Shown here: in pieces, positions 16,203-24,550 of the stretch
How the letters are laid out: each line of letters opens with the position of its first letter
Position numbering within the stretch: position 1 is the first letter of the stretch
Source: Tannerellaceae bacterium
GTDB lineage: Bacteria; Bacteroidota; Bacteroidia; Bacteroidales; Tannerellaceae
Direction of reading: 5' to 3'
Assembly: GCA_031271045.1 (NCBI GenBank)
Contig: JAISWO010000018.1
Coordinates: forward strand, 1 to 36,932
DNA: 36,932 nucleotides
The notes under the pieces: model-generated
Database searches by the model: none
What the model was told of the DNA's origin: nothing
Seen by the model: only the letters and a program-made list of their open reading frames with translations
Translations under genes and position numbers: made by a program

Positions 16203-17383
16203 CAATTATTAATGATGGTATAGGGATATTTTACGCCGGTAAGGGTGGCCAGGGTCTCTTCGTCCTTGATAACATCGACGGTCTGTATATCGCCGAAGCC
16301 CTGAAAGGGTTTATCGAAGAACACATTGGCGGCAGGGGGCGCCACAAGGAGGCCAACAGGCGTCGTTCCGTCTGTATCGAACAGGAAATCGCTTACCGGA
16401 AGATCCTCGTAGGTATCGTTCTCGGGGTTCAGGATCCTCACAACGCCGTCTTTGGCAATCGGGTACAGGGCGGCAGCGAAGGCAACGGCGTCGGTGACAG
16501 CCAGTGACATATGTGTGCCGGCTGATGAGCCGTCGGAGCTACTTCCTACGATGGCCTGGGAGGAGACAATAAATTCGGGGAGGTTGTATCCGGGGAGATC
16601 TTCGCCCGGTATGCCGGGTTTGTTATCCTCTTTTCCGGGACGGTACTTGGGATTGCGACGAGCGTAAATCGCTTCATACTGGTGGATGTATGAATTGATA
16701 AAAAGTATGCACTCCGACAGGAAGGCGCTTACGACCGGATCTTTGGGGCGCTGCATCTCATTGAAGGCATAGCTGATGTTGATGGCTTCCGCGAGTCGTG
16801 AAAAGTCCTGCTCGGTCTGCGTACGTGCATTGGTGAGGCTGCCTTCGCTCTTTTCGCCTTCCCATTCAAGGGCGCGGTTCGTGTAGAGGTCTTTGAAGGC
16901 TTCATTTTCGGTATTGAGCCGTTCGATGGCGTCACTTGCTCCAAGCAAGGTAATGGCGGAGGCATATTTTGGCAGCTTCAGGTCCTGAATCATGTTCAGT
17001 ATCTGTGCTGTGGCCTCGGTCATTGGCGCATAATAGGCATCGCTATAGTTATTAATGACGCGCATGATAGACTCGGAAGCGGCCACGAGCTGGGCATTGT
17101 CGCTGTAAGCGCCCAATTCGGCCGTTCGTTTGAGTGACATATAGGCCACTTTACGTTTCTCATGCTGATCTTTGACAAACATCGTGTCTTCTTTCCGCAG
17201 ATAACGCTTATAGATGAGGTCTTCCTTATCGAAGGACTGTAGAAAAGTGACACAAAAGGGAGCCAGCGATACAGGATGGAGGGTCTTTCCCCGGAAAAAG
17301 CTGGCAAATCTCTCAAACAAATCAAAATGCTCGGCGTTTCTGAGACGTCGTACGAGCGCAAGAAAGCTGGTGATAAGAGTCAT
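16202..17383 (-). CDS. DUF6261 family protein
   Basis: I begin this at the ATG at 17383 (MTLITSFLALVRRLRNAEHFDLF), 393 residues; the frame is open to 17410 but has only a TTG there. The N-terminal LRNAEHF pattern and the mostly helical middle are those of DUF6261 proteins, which are common in Bacteroidales, frequently duplicated, and of unknown function. The C-terminal 100 residues look beta-rich (GFGDIQTVDVIKDEETLATLTGVKYPYTIINN). No signal peptide is evident. Its stop overlaps the start of the broken glf gene by one base (TGATG). A well-formed promoter lies at 17442-17471. A second, truncated DUF6261 start is fused to an IS remnant at 5860-6099. Confidence 0.75.
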   Translation of the reverse strand: MTLITSFLALVRRLRNAEHFDLFERFASFFRGKTLHPVSLAPFCVTFLQSFDKEDLIYKRYLRKEDTMFVKDQHEKRKVAYMSLKRTAELGAYSDNAQLVAASESIMRVINNYSDAYYAPMTEATAQILNMIQDLKLPKYASAITLLGASDAIERLNTENEAFKDLYTNRALEWEGEKSEGSLTNARTQTEQDFSRLAEAINISYAFNEMQRPKDPVVSAFLSECILFINSYIHQYEAIYARRNPKYRPGKEDNKPGIPGEDLPGYNLPEFIVSSQAIVGSSSDGSSAGTHMSLAVTDAVAFAAALYPIAKDGVVRILNPENDTYEDLPVSDFLFDTDGTTPVGLLVAPPAANVFFDKPFQGFGDIQTVDVIKDEETLATLTGVKYPYTIINN

Positions 17384-17441
17384 TGATACATTGTTTTTAA
17401 TGATGTGCAATATTTAATTTGCATCTCTCTATGATGCGCTG

Positions 17442-17471
17442 CAAATGTAGATATACATTTTGAATCTGCAA
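17442..17471 (-). promoter_or_regulatory. Promoter of the DUF6261 gene
   Basis: On the minus strand TTG (17471-17469), exactly 19 bases, then TACATTTG (17449-17442) fits the Bacteroidetes consensus. It is about 60 bp upstream of the start chosen for the DUF6261 gene. Confidence 0.75.
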
Positions 17472-17684
17472 TAGCAAATTGCAAAAACTTTCAAAAAAAT
17501 TTCTTTCATCCGTTCTTTTGCTTACCGGATGGCCTGGAGGGGATTGTGAGTTCTCCCTCGACCCTTCTCCACAAGATGGGGAATATGGAAATCCCTGTAT
17601 GTGATTATGTATACAAAACAGTGAAGCAGAACAAGCATATCGTATAATTATTACTATTTTTTGTGGAATAAGAGAAGGAAGGAC
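17472..17684. other. Non-coding stretch between the DUF6261 promoter and the palindrome array
   Basis: Open frames here have no protein-like character. I see only AT-rich sequence with a few short T-runs, and no RNA family I can name. Confidence 0.4.
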
Positions 17685-17931
17685 CTTGTGGCGACCACAA
17701 GATCTCCAACAAAGCGTTATTCTCGATCTTGTGGTGACCACAAGACCTCCAACAAAGCGTTATTCTCGATCTTGTGGCGACCACAAGACCTCCAACAAAG
17801 CGTCATTCTCGATCTTGTGGTAACCACAAGGTACTGAAAACGCTTCATTCTCGATCTTGTGGCGACCACAAGGTACTGAATGAAGCGTTATCGGCTATCT
17901 TGTGGTGGCCACAAGGTGTTGGATGATGCGT
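17685..17931. repeat. Six-unit tandem array of 43-bp palindrome-bearing repeats
   Basis: Each unit carries a 17-bp palindrome, CTTGTGG-N3-CCACAAG. The palindromes start at 17685, 17728, 17771, 17814, 17856 and 17899, so the period is 43, 43, 43, 42 and 43 bp. The arms are unchanged in all six; only the three centre bases vary (CGA, TGA, CGA, TAA, CGA, TGG). The 26-base connectors are near identical in the first three units (CTCCAACAAAGCG..ATTCTCGAT) and drift in the last three. The array runs up to the stop of the PhoH-like gene. It could terminate that gene's transcript, bind a protein, or be a mobile repeat. It is not a CRISPR, because connectors are conserved. Confidence 0.95.
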
Positions 17932-19272
17932 TTACAGCAGATTGGATGCTAATTCGGCAAGCTGACTGCGTTCTCCTTTGATCAGGTTGATGTGCGCAAA
18001 GAGTTCCTGACCTTTCATTTTGTCGATCATATAGGCCAGTCCGTTGCTCTGAGCGTCGAGGTATGGGGAGTCGATCTGTTGGAGATCGCCGGTGAAGACC
18101 ATTTTCGTATCTTCGCCTGCACGTGTGATGATGGTTTTCACTTCGTGAGGCGTCAGGTTCTGGGCTTCGTCGATGATACAGAATGTTTCCGACAGGCTAC
18201 GTCCGCGTATGAAGGCCAATGCCTCGACTTGCAACTGATTGTTTTTCTGCCATTCGTCTATCCGGCGTACGTCGGCGCTATTGGGCGCAAACTGGGCCTT
18301 GATTACGTTCAGGTTGTCGAAAAGTGGTTGCATATAGGGGGCTATTTTCTGCTTTTCATCGCCGGGCAGGAAGCCAATGTCACGGTTTGCCAGCGATACG
18401 ATGGGGCGCGCCAGCAGGATTTGCTTATAAGCGCCTGCTTGCTTCAATGCTGCGGCCAGTGCGAGCAGTGTTTTGCCTGTTCCGGCCCTTCCTGTGATGC
18501 CCACGAGCTTGATGTCCGGGTCGTTCAGCACCTCGAAGGCGAAGGATTGTTCCGCATTACGGGCCTGGATGCCATAGTTGATGCTTTTCTCCACACGTTT
18601 GACTTTATTCGTATATGGATTGTAGCGCGCAAGGACGGTATTGCGTATACTTTTGAGTATGAAACATTCGTTCGGTTTGAGGATTGTCTTCAATCCCAGC
18701 TCTTCGGGATTGACACCTTCGGTCGAACTATACATGCGGTCGATAATGTCGGGGTCTATATGATCGTATGTTTCCTGTGCCCTGGCAAAGACATCGACAT
18801 CAATGACCTTATCGGTTATATAGTCTTCAACCTTAATGCCAAGCGAGCGGGCTTTCATCCGCAGGTTGATGTCTTTGGTCACGAGGATGGTCTGCATCGT
18901 GGGATATTTCTCGGCCACGCTCATGGCGCAGGACAGTATACGATGGTCGGGCGTCCGTTCGGGGAACGACAGGGCTATCTTTTCCTGGTATTTATCACCC
19001 GTCACTACGTACAGCGTTCCCAAACCCGGTCCGAGGGATGCGCCTTTGAGGAACAGGTCGTTGCTTGTTATCGAATCAAGCTCGCGCACAAACTCGCGGG
19101 CATTGAAATTTATCTGTTCGCTTCCTCGTTTGAATTTATCGAGCTCTTCCAGAACGACGATGGGGAGGAAGATGTCATTCTCCTGGAAATTTTCGATACA
19201 TTTATAGTCATGCAGGATGACATTGGTATCCAAAATGAAGTTTTTCTTTACGCCTTTCTTTTTTGTTGCCAT
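17932..19272 (-). CDS. PhoH-like PIN-domain ATPase
   Basis: The 446-residue protein joins an N-terminal PIN ribonuclease domain to a PhoH-type ATPase, the PhoH2/YlaK architecture. In the PIN part the acidic residues of FILDTNVILHD and VVLEELDKFK are visible. The ATPase has Walker A GITGRAGTGKT (near residue 240) and Walker B FCIIDEAQNLTP, followed by FTGDLQQID. Family members act as RNA-unwinding ribonucleases. It follows the PLP-dependent enzyme by 26 bp on the same strand, so it may be the last gene of the methionine operon, and its end abuts the palindrome array. The link to methionine metabolism is only positional. Confidence 0.92.
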   Translation of the reverse strand: MATKKKGVKKNFILDTNVILHDYKCIENFQENDIFLPIVVLEELDKFKRGSEQINFNAREFVRELDSITSNDLFLKGASLGPGLGTLYVVTGDKYQEKIALSFPERTPDHRILSCAMSVAEKYPTMQTILVTKDINLRMKARSLGIKVEDYITDKVIDVDVFARAQETYDHIDPDIIDRMYSSTEGVNPEELGLKTILKPNECFILKSIRNTVLARYNPYTNKVKRVEKSINYGIQARNAEQSFAFEVLNDPDIKLVGITGRAGTGKTLLALAAALKQAGAYKQILLARPIVSLANRDIGFLPGDEKQKIAPYMQPLFDNLNVIKAQFAPNSADVRRIDEWQKNNQLQVEALAFIRGRSLSETFCIIDEAQNLTPHEVKTIITRAGEDTKMVFTGDLQQIDSPYLDAQSNGLAYMIDKMKGQELFAHINLIKGERSQLAELASNLL

Positions 19273-19298
19273 AATATGTGTGTTTTTTATGTGATTGA

Positions 19299-20480
19299 TT
19301 AATAGATTTTATTCAGCGCAGCGTCAAATTCGGCGACGATGTCGTCCGCATCTTCCAGGCCAACGGATACGCGTATCAATCCTTTGCTGATACCGACCTT
19401 GGCCAGCTCTTCATCGTTGAGGGCGCGGTGCGAAGTCTTGGCCGGATAGGAGGTGGTGGTCGAGACGCCGGCCAGACTGGGTACGAATTTGATAGTTTCC
19501 AAAGTCCGGAGCAGGGCGCGGGCTTGTGGCTCGCCGCCATCGAGATCAATGCTTAGCATACCACCGTACAAATCGTTGTTGAAGATCCGTTTGGCGATGG
19601 CATGGGTCGGCGAATCGGCAAGTCCGGGGTAATAGACGGTACGGATCGAAGGATGCGTTGCAAAGTAATCGGCCAGCTTGCCGGCATTCTGCGAATGTTG
19701 TTTGATCCTCAGCTCCAGCGTGCGTAGGCTACGAATCAGCAACCAGCCGTCGAACGGGCTTAGCGTCGGGCCGAACAGAAGTCCGGAAGCATAAATGCGG
19801 TTGATTGTTTCCCGGTCGGAGACTACGATACCGGCCGTTACGTCGCTATGCCCGCCGATATACTTCGTAGCACTGTATACCACGACGTCTGCTCCGCTGA
19901 GGAGAGGCCGGCAGATAACGGGTGTAGCAAAGGAATTGTCAACAATCAGTTTGGCACCGTGCGAATGGGCTACCTGCGCCAGGACCTCGAGGTCGACAAC
20001 CTCCATCGTTGGATTCGAGATGGTCTCGACATATAGCAAACGTGTATTGCTCCGGAAGGCTGCCGACAGATCATCCTTCAGCGGATCAACAAATGTGACG
20101 CTGATGTCGAACCGCGCCAGTTCGCTTCGTATGAATTGGAAGCTACCCCCATAGAGCGCCCAGGCCGCAATGACATGATCGCCGGCGCGCACATGGGCCA
20201 GGATACTGAGCGAGATGGCGCCCATCCCCGATGCGTAAGCCAGGGCGGCCTCTCCTTCTTCAATGCCGCTCATGATGTCGGCCAGGGCGTCATGCACCGG
20301 ATTTCCGTTGCGTGTGTAGATGTACCCTTTGTCCAATCCTTCGTAAACGCGATCGAGTGATTCGACATCGTCGAAAGAAAATACGGAAGTCATGGCGATG
20401 GGTATCGACTTGCTTCTCGATACCGATTCGCCGAACCGCTCACCTAAGTGAATGAGTCGGGAAGAAAATCCTTTGTCCAT
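19299..20480 (-). CDS. PLP-dependent Cys/Met metabolism enzyme (cystathionine gamma-synthase family)
   Basis: The 393-residue protein is a full-length member of the trans-sulfuration enzyme family. The PLP lysine is in YSATKYIGGHSD (near residue 205), the phosphate-binding YTRNGNP and ASGMGAIS are present, and ETISNPTMEVVD and DNSFATP complete the site. Members include methionine gamma-lyase, cystathionine gamma-synthase or lyase, and O-acetylhomoserine sulfhydrylase, which I cannot separate by eye. The active-site loop reads ALYGGSF, lacking the Cys common in methionine gamma-lyases. It lies downstream of the methionine importer metNIQ and 8 bp after the 4Fe-4S protein, so a role in using or making methionine is likely. 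Confidence 0.88.
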   Translation of the reverse strand: MDKGFSSRLIHLGERFGESVSRSKSIPIAMTSVFSFDDVESLDRVYEGLDKGYIYTRNGNPVHDALADIMSGIEEGEAALAYASGMGAISLSILAHVRAGDHVIAAWALYGGSFQFIRSELARFDISVTFVDPLKDDLSAAFRSNTRLLYVETISNPTMEVVDLEVLAQVAHSHGAKLIVDNSFATPVICRPLLSGADVVVYSATKYIGGHSDVTAGIVVSDRETINRIYASGLLFGPTLSPFDGWLLIRSLRTLELRIKQHSQNAGKLADYFATHPSIRTVYYPGLADSPTHAIAKRIFNNDLYGGMLSIDLDGGEPQARALLRTLETIKFVPSLAGVSTTTSYPAKTSHRALNDEELAKVGISKGLIRVSVGLEDADDIVAEFDAALNKIY

Positions 20481-20488
20481 TATGTCTA

Positions 20489-21313
20489 CTATTTATCATT
20501 AGAATTAATGGAGCCAAAGGTACGGATATGTATCCAATCTGCGTATGTCGGATCGTTGGGATTTTTGTCTAAAGCATTTTTTTCGCGAAGATATTTGGAT
20601 GTGTTCTGTCCGTAGAGCTGTCGGTCGGCGCCGACGGGACAGACTTTGATGCATGCGCCGCAAGGATAGCGATGCTCATCTTTCAGTATTTTGTGGTAAG
20701 AAGCGCATTGCTGCTTGTTCATAGCGGCGATCGGGTGGCCGGTATCGGCGAGCGCTTGCGTCGGGCAGCATTTCCTGCACAACTGACAATGGATACACAG
20801 ATCTTTTTCGACCATCGCATCTGGCGGAACGACTGCATCCGTCAGCACGGAGACAAGCCTGACGCGCGGACCGTATTCCCGCGTAAGGAGAGTGTGGTTA
20901 AAGCCGATCGTACCCAGCCCGGCATAGCGGGCGGCCAGCACATGCGAGAAGGCCGCTTCGGGCCGTTTGATCAATACGGATATGTCACCGTAGCCATCGC
21001 GCGGAAAAGAGACGGCCCGGAAGCCCTTGTTGTTGATAAAGACAGCCAAACGATAGGCCATCTCGTCTAAGATGCGGTTGGTTGTGTTGTATAATTCGGA
21101 ATAGACGATGGAAGGCGTCGTATCCAGCACGGGAATAAAGATCGGAACGGCCATCACAACGACCGTCTGCGCAAAGGGAAAGACATGTTGGGGATAAAAT
21201 GCCTCCGGCGTTTCGGCAAATTCCGCCCAGCGTTCAACGGGTGCAAAGCCCACGAGGGAGGCTCCTTCGCGGCGCGCCTTGCGTGCGATCTGCTGTTTCA
21301 ACCCGGACGCCAT
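20489..21313 (-). CDS. QueG-like double 4Fe-4S cluster protein
   Basis: The 274-residue protein resembles the iron-sulfur half of epoxyqueuosine reductase: RYAGLGTIGFNHTLLTREYGPRVRLVSVLTD, then two ferredoxin-type clusters with CIHCQLCRKCCP and CGACIKVCPVG, and an extra Cys in KQQCASYHK. It is shorter than true QueG (about 350 or more residues) and lacks the C-terminal HEAT region, so it is probably a paralogue with another redox role. It starts 3 bp after metQ and ends 8 bp before the PLP enzyme. That tight packing suggests it serves the same sulfur-amino-acid pathway, perhaps as an electron carrier. The last point is inference. Confidence 0.85.
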   Translation of the reverse strand: MASGLKQQIARKARREGASLVGFAPVERWAEFAETPEAFYPQHVFPFAQTVVVMAVPIFIPVLDTTPSIVYSELYNTTNRILDEMAYRLAVFINNKGFRAVSFPRDGYGDISVLIKRPEAAFSHVLAARYAGLGTIGFNHTLLTREYGPRVRLVSVLTDAVVPPDAMVEKDLCIHCQLCRKCCPTQALADTGHPIAAMNKQQCASYHKILKDEHRYPCGACIKVCPVGADRQLYGQNTSKYLREKNALDKNPNDPTYADWIHIRTFGSINSNDK

Positions 21314-21316
21314 TTC

Positions 21317-22111
21317 TTACCATCCCGGTATGGCGCCTTCGCCAAATTCATCGTATGCGGCGGCCTTGACTTCGTCGCTCTGGTATGCCTTGACAAAGCG
21401 TTTCACTTTCTCTTCATACTGGTTGTCTTCGCGAGCGACAATCAGGTTGACGTACGGCGAGTCTTTGTCCTCAACAATGACGCCATCGCGAAGGAAGAGA
21501 CCGGCTTTGGCAGCGAAATTATTGTTGATTACTGCCAATGTCACCTGACGATCGTCCAAAGCACGTGGCAACTGTGGAGCTTCGAGTTCAAGCAGGCGCA
21601 GATTGAGCGGATTCTCTTCAATGTCGATCAGGCGAGGCGTATAACCCCGTCCGGGTTTGATCCGGATCAGTCCCGCTTTTTCAAGCAACAGGAGGGCGCG
21701 ACCTTCATTGGTAGCATCATTGGGTATGACGACGGTACTTCCGGCTTGCAGTTCCGATAGCGTCTTTATCTTTTTCGAATAGGCGGCCATAGGATAGACA
21801 AACGTATTCCCGACGACAGCAAAGCGGTATCCGCGTGCAGCCGACTGTTCCAGCAGGAAAGGCGTTGTCTGGAAGACATTCAGGTCAATATCTGTCTGAA
21901 AAAGAGCTGTGTTCGGCATGATGTAATCATTGAAGGCAACCAGCTCTACGGTCAGTCCATATTTCTCTTGCGCCACGCGCTGCGCTGCTTCGGCCACCAC
22001 ATATTCAGGCCCCGAGACGACGCCTACGCGGATGTAGTTAGCATCATCCTTAGCACCCTGCCGGCATCCGGTGCAGAGTAAGGATAGTAGAATAAGTAAG
22101 ATGTGTTTCAT
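21317..22111 (-). CDS. metQ: Methionine ABC transporter substrate-binding lipoprotein
   Basis: The 264-residue protein has a lipoprotein signal (MKHILLILLSLLCTGC, Cys16) and the NlpA/MetQ fold: IRVGVVSGPEYVVAE, NTALFQTDIDLNVFQTTPFL, and VVIPNDATNEGRALLLLEKAGLI. It should capture methionine outside the inner membrane and deliver it to MetI. Its ATG overlaps the stop of metI by one base (TAATG), showing translational coupling. Ligand preference for D- or L-methionine cannot be told. Confidence 0.93.
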   Translation of the reverse strand: MKHILLILLSLLCTGCRQGAKDDANYIRVGVVSGPEYVVAEAAQRVAQEKYGLTVELVAFNDYIMPNTALFQTDIDLNVFQTTPFLLEQSAARGYRFAVVGNTFVYPMAAYSKKIKTLSELQAGSTVVIPNDATNEGRALLLLEKAGLIRIKPGRGYTPRLIDIEENPLNLRLLELEAPQLPRALDDRQVTLAVINNNFAAKAGLFLRDGVIVEDKDSPYVNLIVAREDNQYEEKVKRFVKAYQSDEVKAAAYDEFGEGAIPGW

Positions 22112-22755
22112 TAGTTTCTATGATCTGTTTGTTTTGATATATAATTCCCCGCCGCCTGAATGGCAAAGACCAGCAGGACAAGCAAGGCCAGGACAATATT
22201 CATCGTTACCATATCGTATCCTACATATCCGTACTGATAACCGATCTGCCCCAGTCCTCCTGCGCCGACAGCCCCTCCCATAGCGGAATAACCAACCAAT
22301 GTGATGAGTGTGATCGTCACACAATTGACGAGCGAAGGCATTGCTTCGGGGATCAACACCTTGTATATAATCTGCAAAGGTGTTGCTCCCATAGCCCTTG
22401 ACGCCTCAATCAGTCCTCCAGGCACTTCCAGCAGGCTATTTTCCACCATCCGTGCTATAAACGGCGCCGCACCTACGCTCAGAGGCACCAAAGCAGCCGT
22501 CACTCCGATAGACGTCCCTGCCACCATACGTGTAAAAGGTATCATCCATACAATAAGTATAATAAACGGAATCGCCCGGAAGACATTAATGAAAGCCGAT
22601 AAGACGCCATTCACGATACGATTCTCCCCTATCTGCCCCTTGCGTGTGATAAAGAGCGCCACCCCAAGCGGTAGCCCCATCACAAACCCCATAAATCCGG
22701 ACGCAAACGTCATAACGAGCGTTTCTCCTATCCCTCTCAACAGTAAATCAAACAT
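22111..22755 (-). CDS. metI: Methionine ABC transporter permease
   Basis: The 214-residue permease has about five membrane helices and the ABC-permease EAA loop, EASRAMGATPLQIIYKVLIPEAMPS, by which it contacts the MetN ATPase. The opening GIGETLVMTFASGFMGFVMGLPLGV is that of MetI. It lies 14 bp after metN and overlaps metQ by one base. Confidence 0.94.
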   Translation of the reverse strand: MFDLLLRGIGETLVMTFASGFMGFVMGLPLGVALFITRKGQIGENRIVNGVLSAFINVFRAIPFIILIVWMIPFTRMVAGTSIGVTAALVPLSVGAAPFIARMVENSLLEVPGGLIEASRAMGATPLQIIYKVLIPEAMPSLVNCVTITLITLVGYSAMGGAVGAGGLGQIGYQYGYVGYDMVTMNIVLALLVLLVFAIQAAGNYISKQTDHRN

Positions 22756-22769
22756 GATGCAGTATACAT

Positions 22770-23462
22770 TTATATATTATAGTATGCCTCAAACCCCGTC
22801 TCAACTAATTTCCCTCCGCACAAGACGGCCACATCGTCGCAGACAGCCTTTATGACATCCATCTCGTGCGTGATTAATAGAATGGTGATGTTCAGCGCCT
22901 CGTTAATTTCCTTCAATAGTGATAAGATGGTACGTGTTGTAGCCGGATCGAGGGCGCTGGTTGCTTCGTCGCACAAGAGTATGCCCGGCTTCCCTGCCAA
23001 TGCCCGTGCAATGGCAACCCGTTGCTTCTGTCCTCCCGACAAATGAGCCGGATAGTCATCCGCCTTCTGCTCAAGCCCCACTAATTGCAGAAGCTCCGAC
23101 ACCCTCTTCCCGATATCTTTCCGCTGCATTTTCATCAGTTCGAGGGGAAAGGCCACATTATCCCTCACATTACGCGACGCCATCAGGTTAAAATGCTGGA
23201 AGATCATCCCCATATTGCGACGTGCGCAGGCCAGTTCTGCCGCCTTGAGGTCCATCAGATTCACGCCGCCGACCATCACCTCGCCTGATGTCGGCCTTTC
23301 CAGCAAATTGACGCAACGTATCAAAGTACTTTTTCCCGCCCCCGATTCACCTATCACACCCATTATCCGACCAGCCGGCACATGCAGCGAAACGTCCGAC
23401 AATGCGACCGTCACCCTACCCTCCTGCCTGAATTCCTTGCTTATATTTCTCAACTCAATCAT
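22770..23462 (-). CDS. metN: Methionine ABC transporter ATP-binding protein
   Basis: I start at the ATG at 23462 ([11 protein letters not shown]), the usual MetN start, rather than at a TTG three codons upstream. The protein has about 230 residues, with Walker A GESGAGKS, signature [15 protein letters not shown], Walker [13 protein letters not shown] and the switch His in LLITHEMD. Most MetN proteins carry a C-terminal ACT-like methionine-sensing domain (about 340 residues in all). It is absent here, so the usual inhibition by internal methionine is probably missing. It is the first gene of metN-metI-metQ and what follows. A -7 box lies only 6 bases before the ATG. Confidence 0.92.
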   Translation of the reverse strand: MIELRNISKEFRQEGRVTVALSDVSLHVPAGRIMGVIGESGAGKSTLIRCVNLLERPTSGEVMVGGVNLMDLKAAELACARRNMGMIFQHFNLMASRNVRDNVAFPLELMKMQRKDIGKRVSELLQLVGLEQKADDYPAHLSGGQKQRVAIARALAGKPGILLCDEATSALDPATTRTILSLLKEINEALNITILLITHEMDVIKAVCDDVAVLCGGKLVETGFEAYYNI

Positions 23463-23468
23463 ACCGCG

Positions 23469-23476
23469 CAAAGATA
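23469..23476 (-). promoter_or_regulatory. Possible -7 box very close to the metN start
   Basis: TATCTTTG on the minus strand fits TAnnTTTG. Nineteen bases further upstream is TTTC, one base from TTTG. The box ends six bases before the metN ATG, so a transcript from it would be leaderless or nearly so. No S-adenosylmethionine riboswitch is recognisable in the 230 bp upstream. Confidence 0.35.
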
Positions 23477-23692
23477 TATGCCCCGTCCATATACAGAAAT
23501 ACCCTCTGCATGGTATTTTTCGGAAACCTATTGCCCCTCCCCCGATTTTCGTTATCTACTCGTTTCAAGCCTGTTTAAAGCATTGACACCCCATCTCAAT
23601 CGCTTCGAAGCCATATCTCCCCACTCAAAAGTCCCTATGCTATGTCTACATCATTCAACCCAAGCCCGGCAAGTACCACGTGATGTGATCTT

Positions 23693-23890
23693 ATGGAAGA
23701 TGTGAACCAAAAGATAAAAGAGATACTTGATGTTTCTGATGCGGACATGGATATGGATCATAGATATAGAGGCCGCCGAGACAAGACTCAACTGCGCTAT
23801 GAACTCCGGAAACAGTATGGCTTCCGTGTGAAAGAGACTGTAATAGAGGAGACAAAGAAGCTGGAAGTGGAAATATGGACACGAACGTAA
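23693..23890 (+). CDS. Small hypothetical protein, uncertain
   Basis: This 65-codon frame encodes a strongly charged peptide (MEDVNQKIKEILDVSDADMD, then RDKTQLRYELRKQYGFRVKE) of protein-like composition, without signal peptide or membrane segment. It lies between the divergent metN operon and the 3' end of ssrA, where nothing else is annotated. I recognise no family. It may be real, a fragment, or chance. Confidence 0.35.
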   Translation: MEDVNQKIKEILDVSDADMDMDHRYRGRRDKTQLRYELRKQYGFRVKETVIEETKKLEVEIWTRT

Positions 23891-23986
23891 CAAGCAAAAA
23901 CGATGAGATAACACTAATACTCAAGATCAACATACCTTTAAAGAACAGCTTGGACGTCTTATTTTCCTTAGTTTATTGTTTTGCTG

Positions 23987-24383
23987 TGGAGCTGGAGAGA
24001 TTCGAACTCTCGTCCAAACGAGGAATTAATTTGCTTTCTACATGTTTATCTTCGCTTTGTTTGTCGGGAGAGGGCAAGACCGAAGCTACCAACCCTAACC
24101 TTATCCTCTTTGTTTCGCTTAAAGGCCGAGGCCTACTTTAAACTATCTCCGATATGGCTGCGCCACCTATTCAGACCGCTTCGAAGCCACAGCATCTGGG
24201 TGACGTTACGTCCCCACAACTGTTGCAGGGATTAAGCTATGTATCTACTATACTTCGATCAAGCAGCGTAAGCGTAATTGTTTTCGCCAGTTAATTGTTC
24301 GTTGTCTGAGATTTAAGTGCAAGCCAACTACGCACTACATGCTTACAAACCACTTCTACCCGCTGTCTAAACCGGTCAGCCCC
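23987..24383 (-). ncRNA. ssrA: Transfer-messenger RNA
   Basis: tmRNA frees stalled ribosomes and tags the unfinished protein for degradation. The 5' end reads GGGGCTGACCGG and the 3' end reads CTCCAGCTCC plus A; GGGGCT pairs with AGCTCC to form the acceptor stem, and the T-arm GAGAGTTCGAATCTCTC is present. The CCA is not fully encoded and would have to be added. The tag frame at 24288-24259 reads GENNYAYAA followed by a stop, close to known Bacteroidales tags. The gene is about 397 bases long, normal for the group. A clean promoter lies upstream at 24397-24426. Confidence 0.95.
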
Positions 24384-24396
24384 GTGGTTATGGGTG

Positions 24397-24426
24397 CAAA
24401 AGTAATATTTTATTTGTAACCGTCAA
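24397..24426 (-). promoter_or_regulatory. Promoter of ssrA
   Basis: On the minus strand TTG (24426-24424), 19 bases, then TACTTTTG (24404-24397) is an excellent Bacteroidetes promoter. It ends 13 bases before the mature 5' end, so a short leader would be removed by RNase P. Confidence 0.8.
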
Positions 24427-24457
24427 CTATCAAACTGTTAATACAAAGAGTAGAAAA

Positions 24458-24511
24458 AAACAAGATATTGAGCTCTTGTTTGTTTTACAAGATATATTTT
24501 GCGTATATTCG
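24458..24511 (+). promoter_or_regulatory. Candidate promoter and operator-like inverted repeat for the GH26 gene
   Basis: TTTG (24479-24482), 21 bases, then TATATTCG (24504-24511, one mismatch to TAnnTTTG) forms a plausible promoter 40 bp before the start codon. The -33 element overlaps the right arm of a perfect 8-bp inverted repeat, AAACAAGA-N8-TCTTGTTT (24458-24481), suitable for a dimeric regulator. Confidence 0.45.
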
Positions 24512-24550
24512 CAGGAAAGAAAAAAAGCAATCTCTTAAATTTAACTTTCC

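Noticed and set aside
17397-17741. 114-codon minus-strand frame between the DUF6261 gene and the array
   Set aside because: It runs through the DUF6261 promoter and into the repeat array; composition is not protein-like.
17685-17931. CRISPR array
   Set aside because: The regular spacing suggests it at first, but the 26-base connectors are near copies of one another, the repeat is only 17 bp, and no cas genes are present.
17992-19302. 436-codon open frame on the plus strand
   Set aside because: It is the antisense shadow of the PhoH-like gene, whose Walker and PIN motifs are certain; the antisense product is Phe/Cys/Val-rich without motifs.
23463-23692. S-adenosylmethionine riboswitch upstream of metN
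   Set aside because: I looked for the conserved SAM-I/SAM-II core elements and stems on the minus strand and saw none.
23875-24235. Small plus-strand frames across 23875-24235
   Set aside because: They overlap ssrA on the other strand; the LERFELSSK and SWRDSNSRP residues are the well-known false translation of a tRNA-like T-arm.
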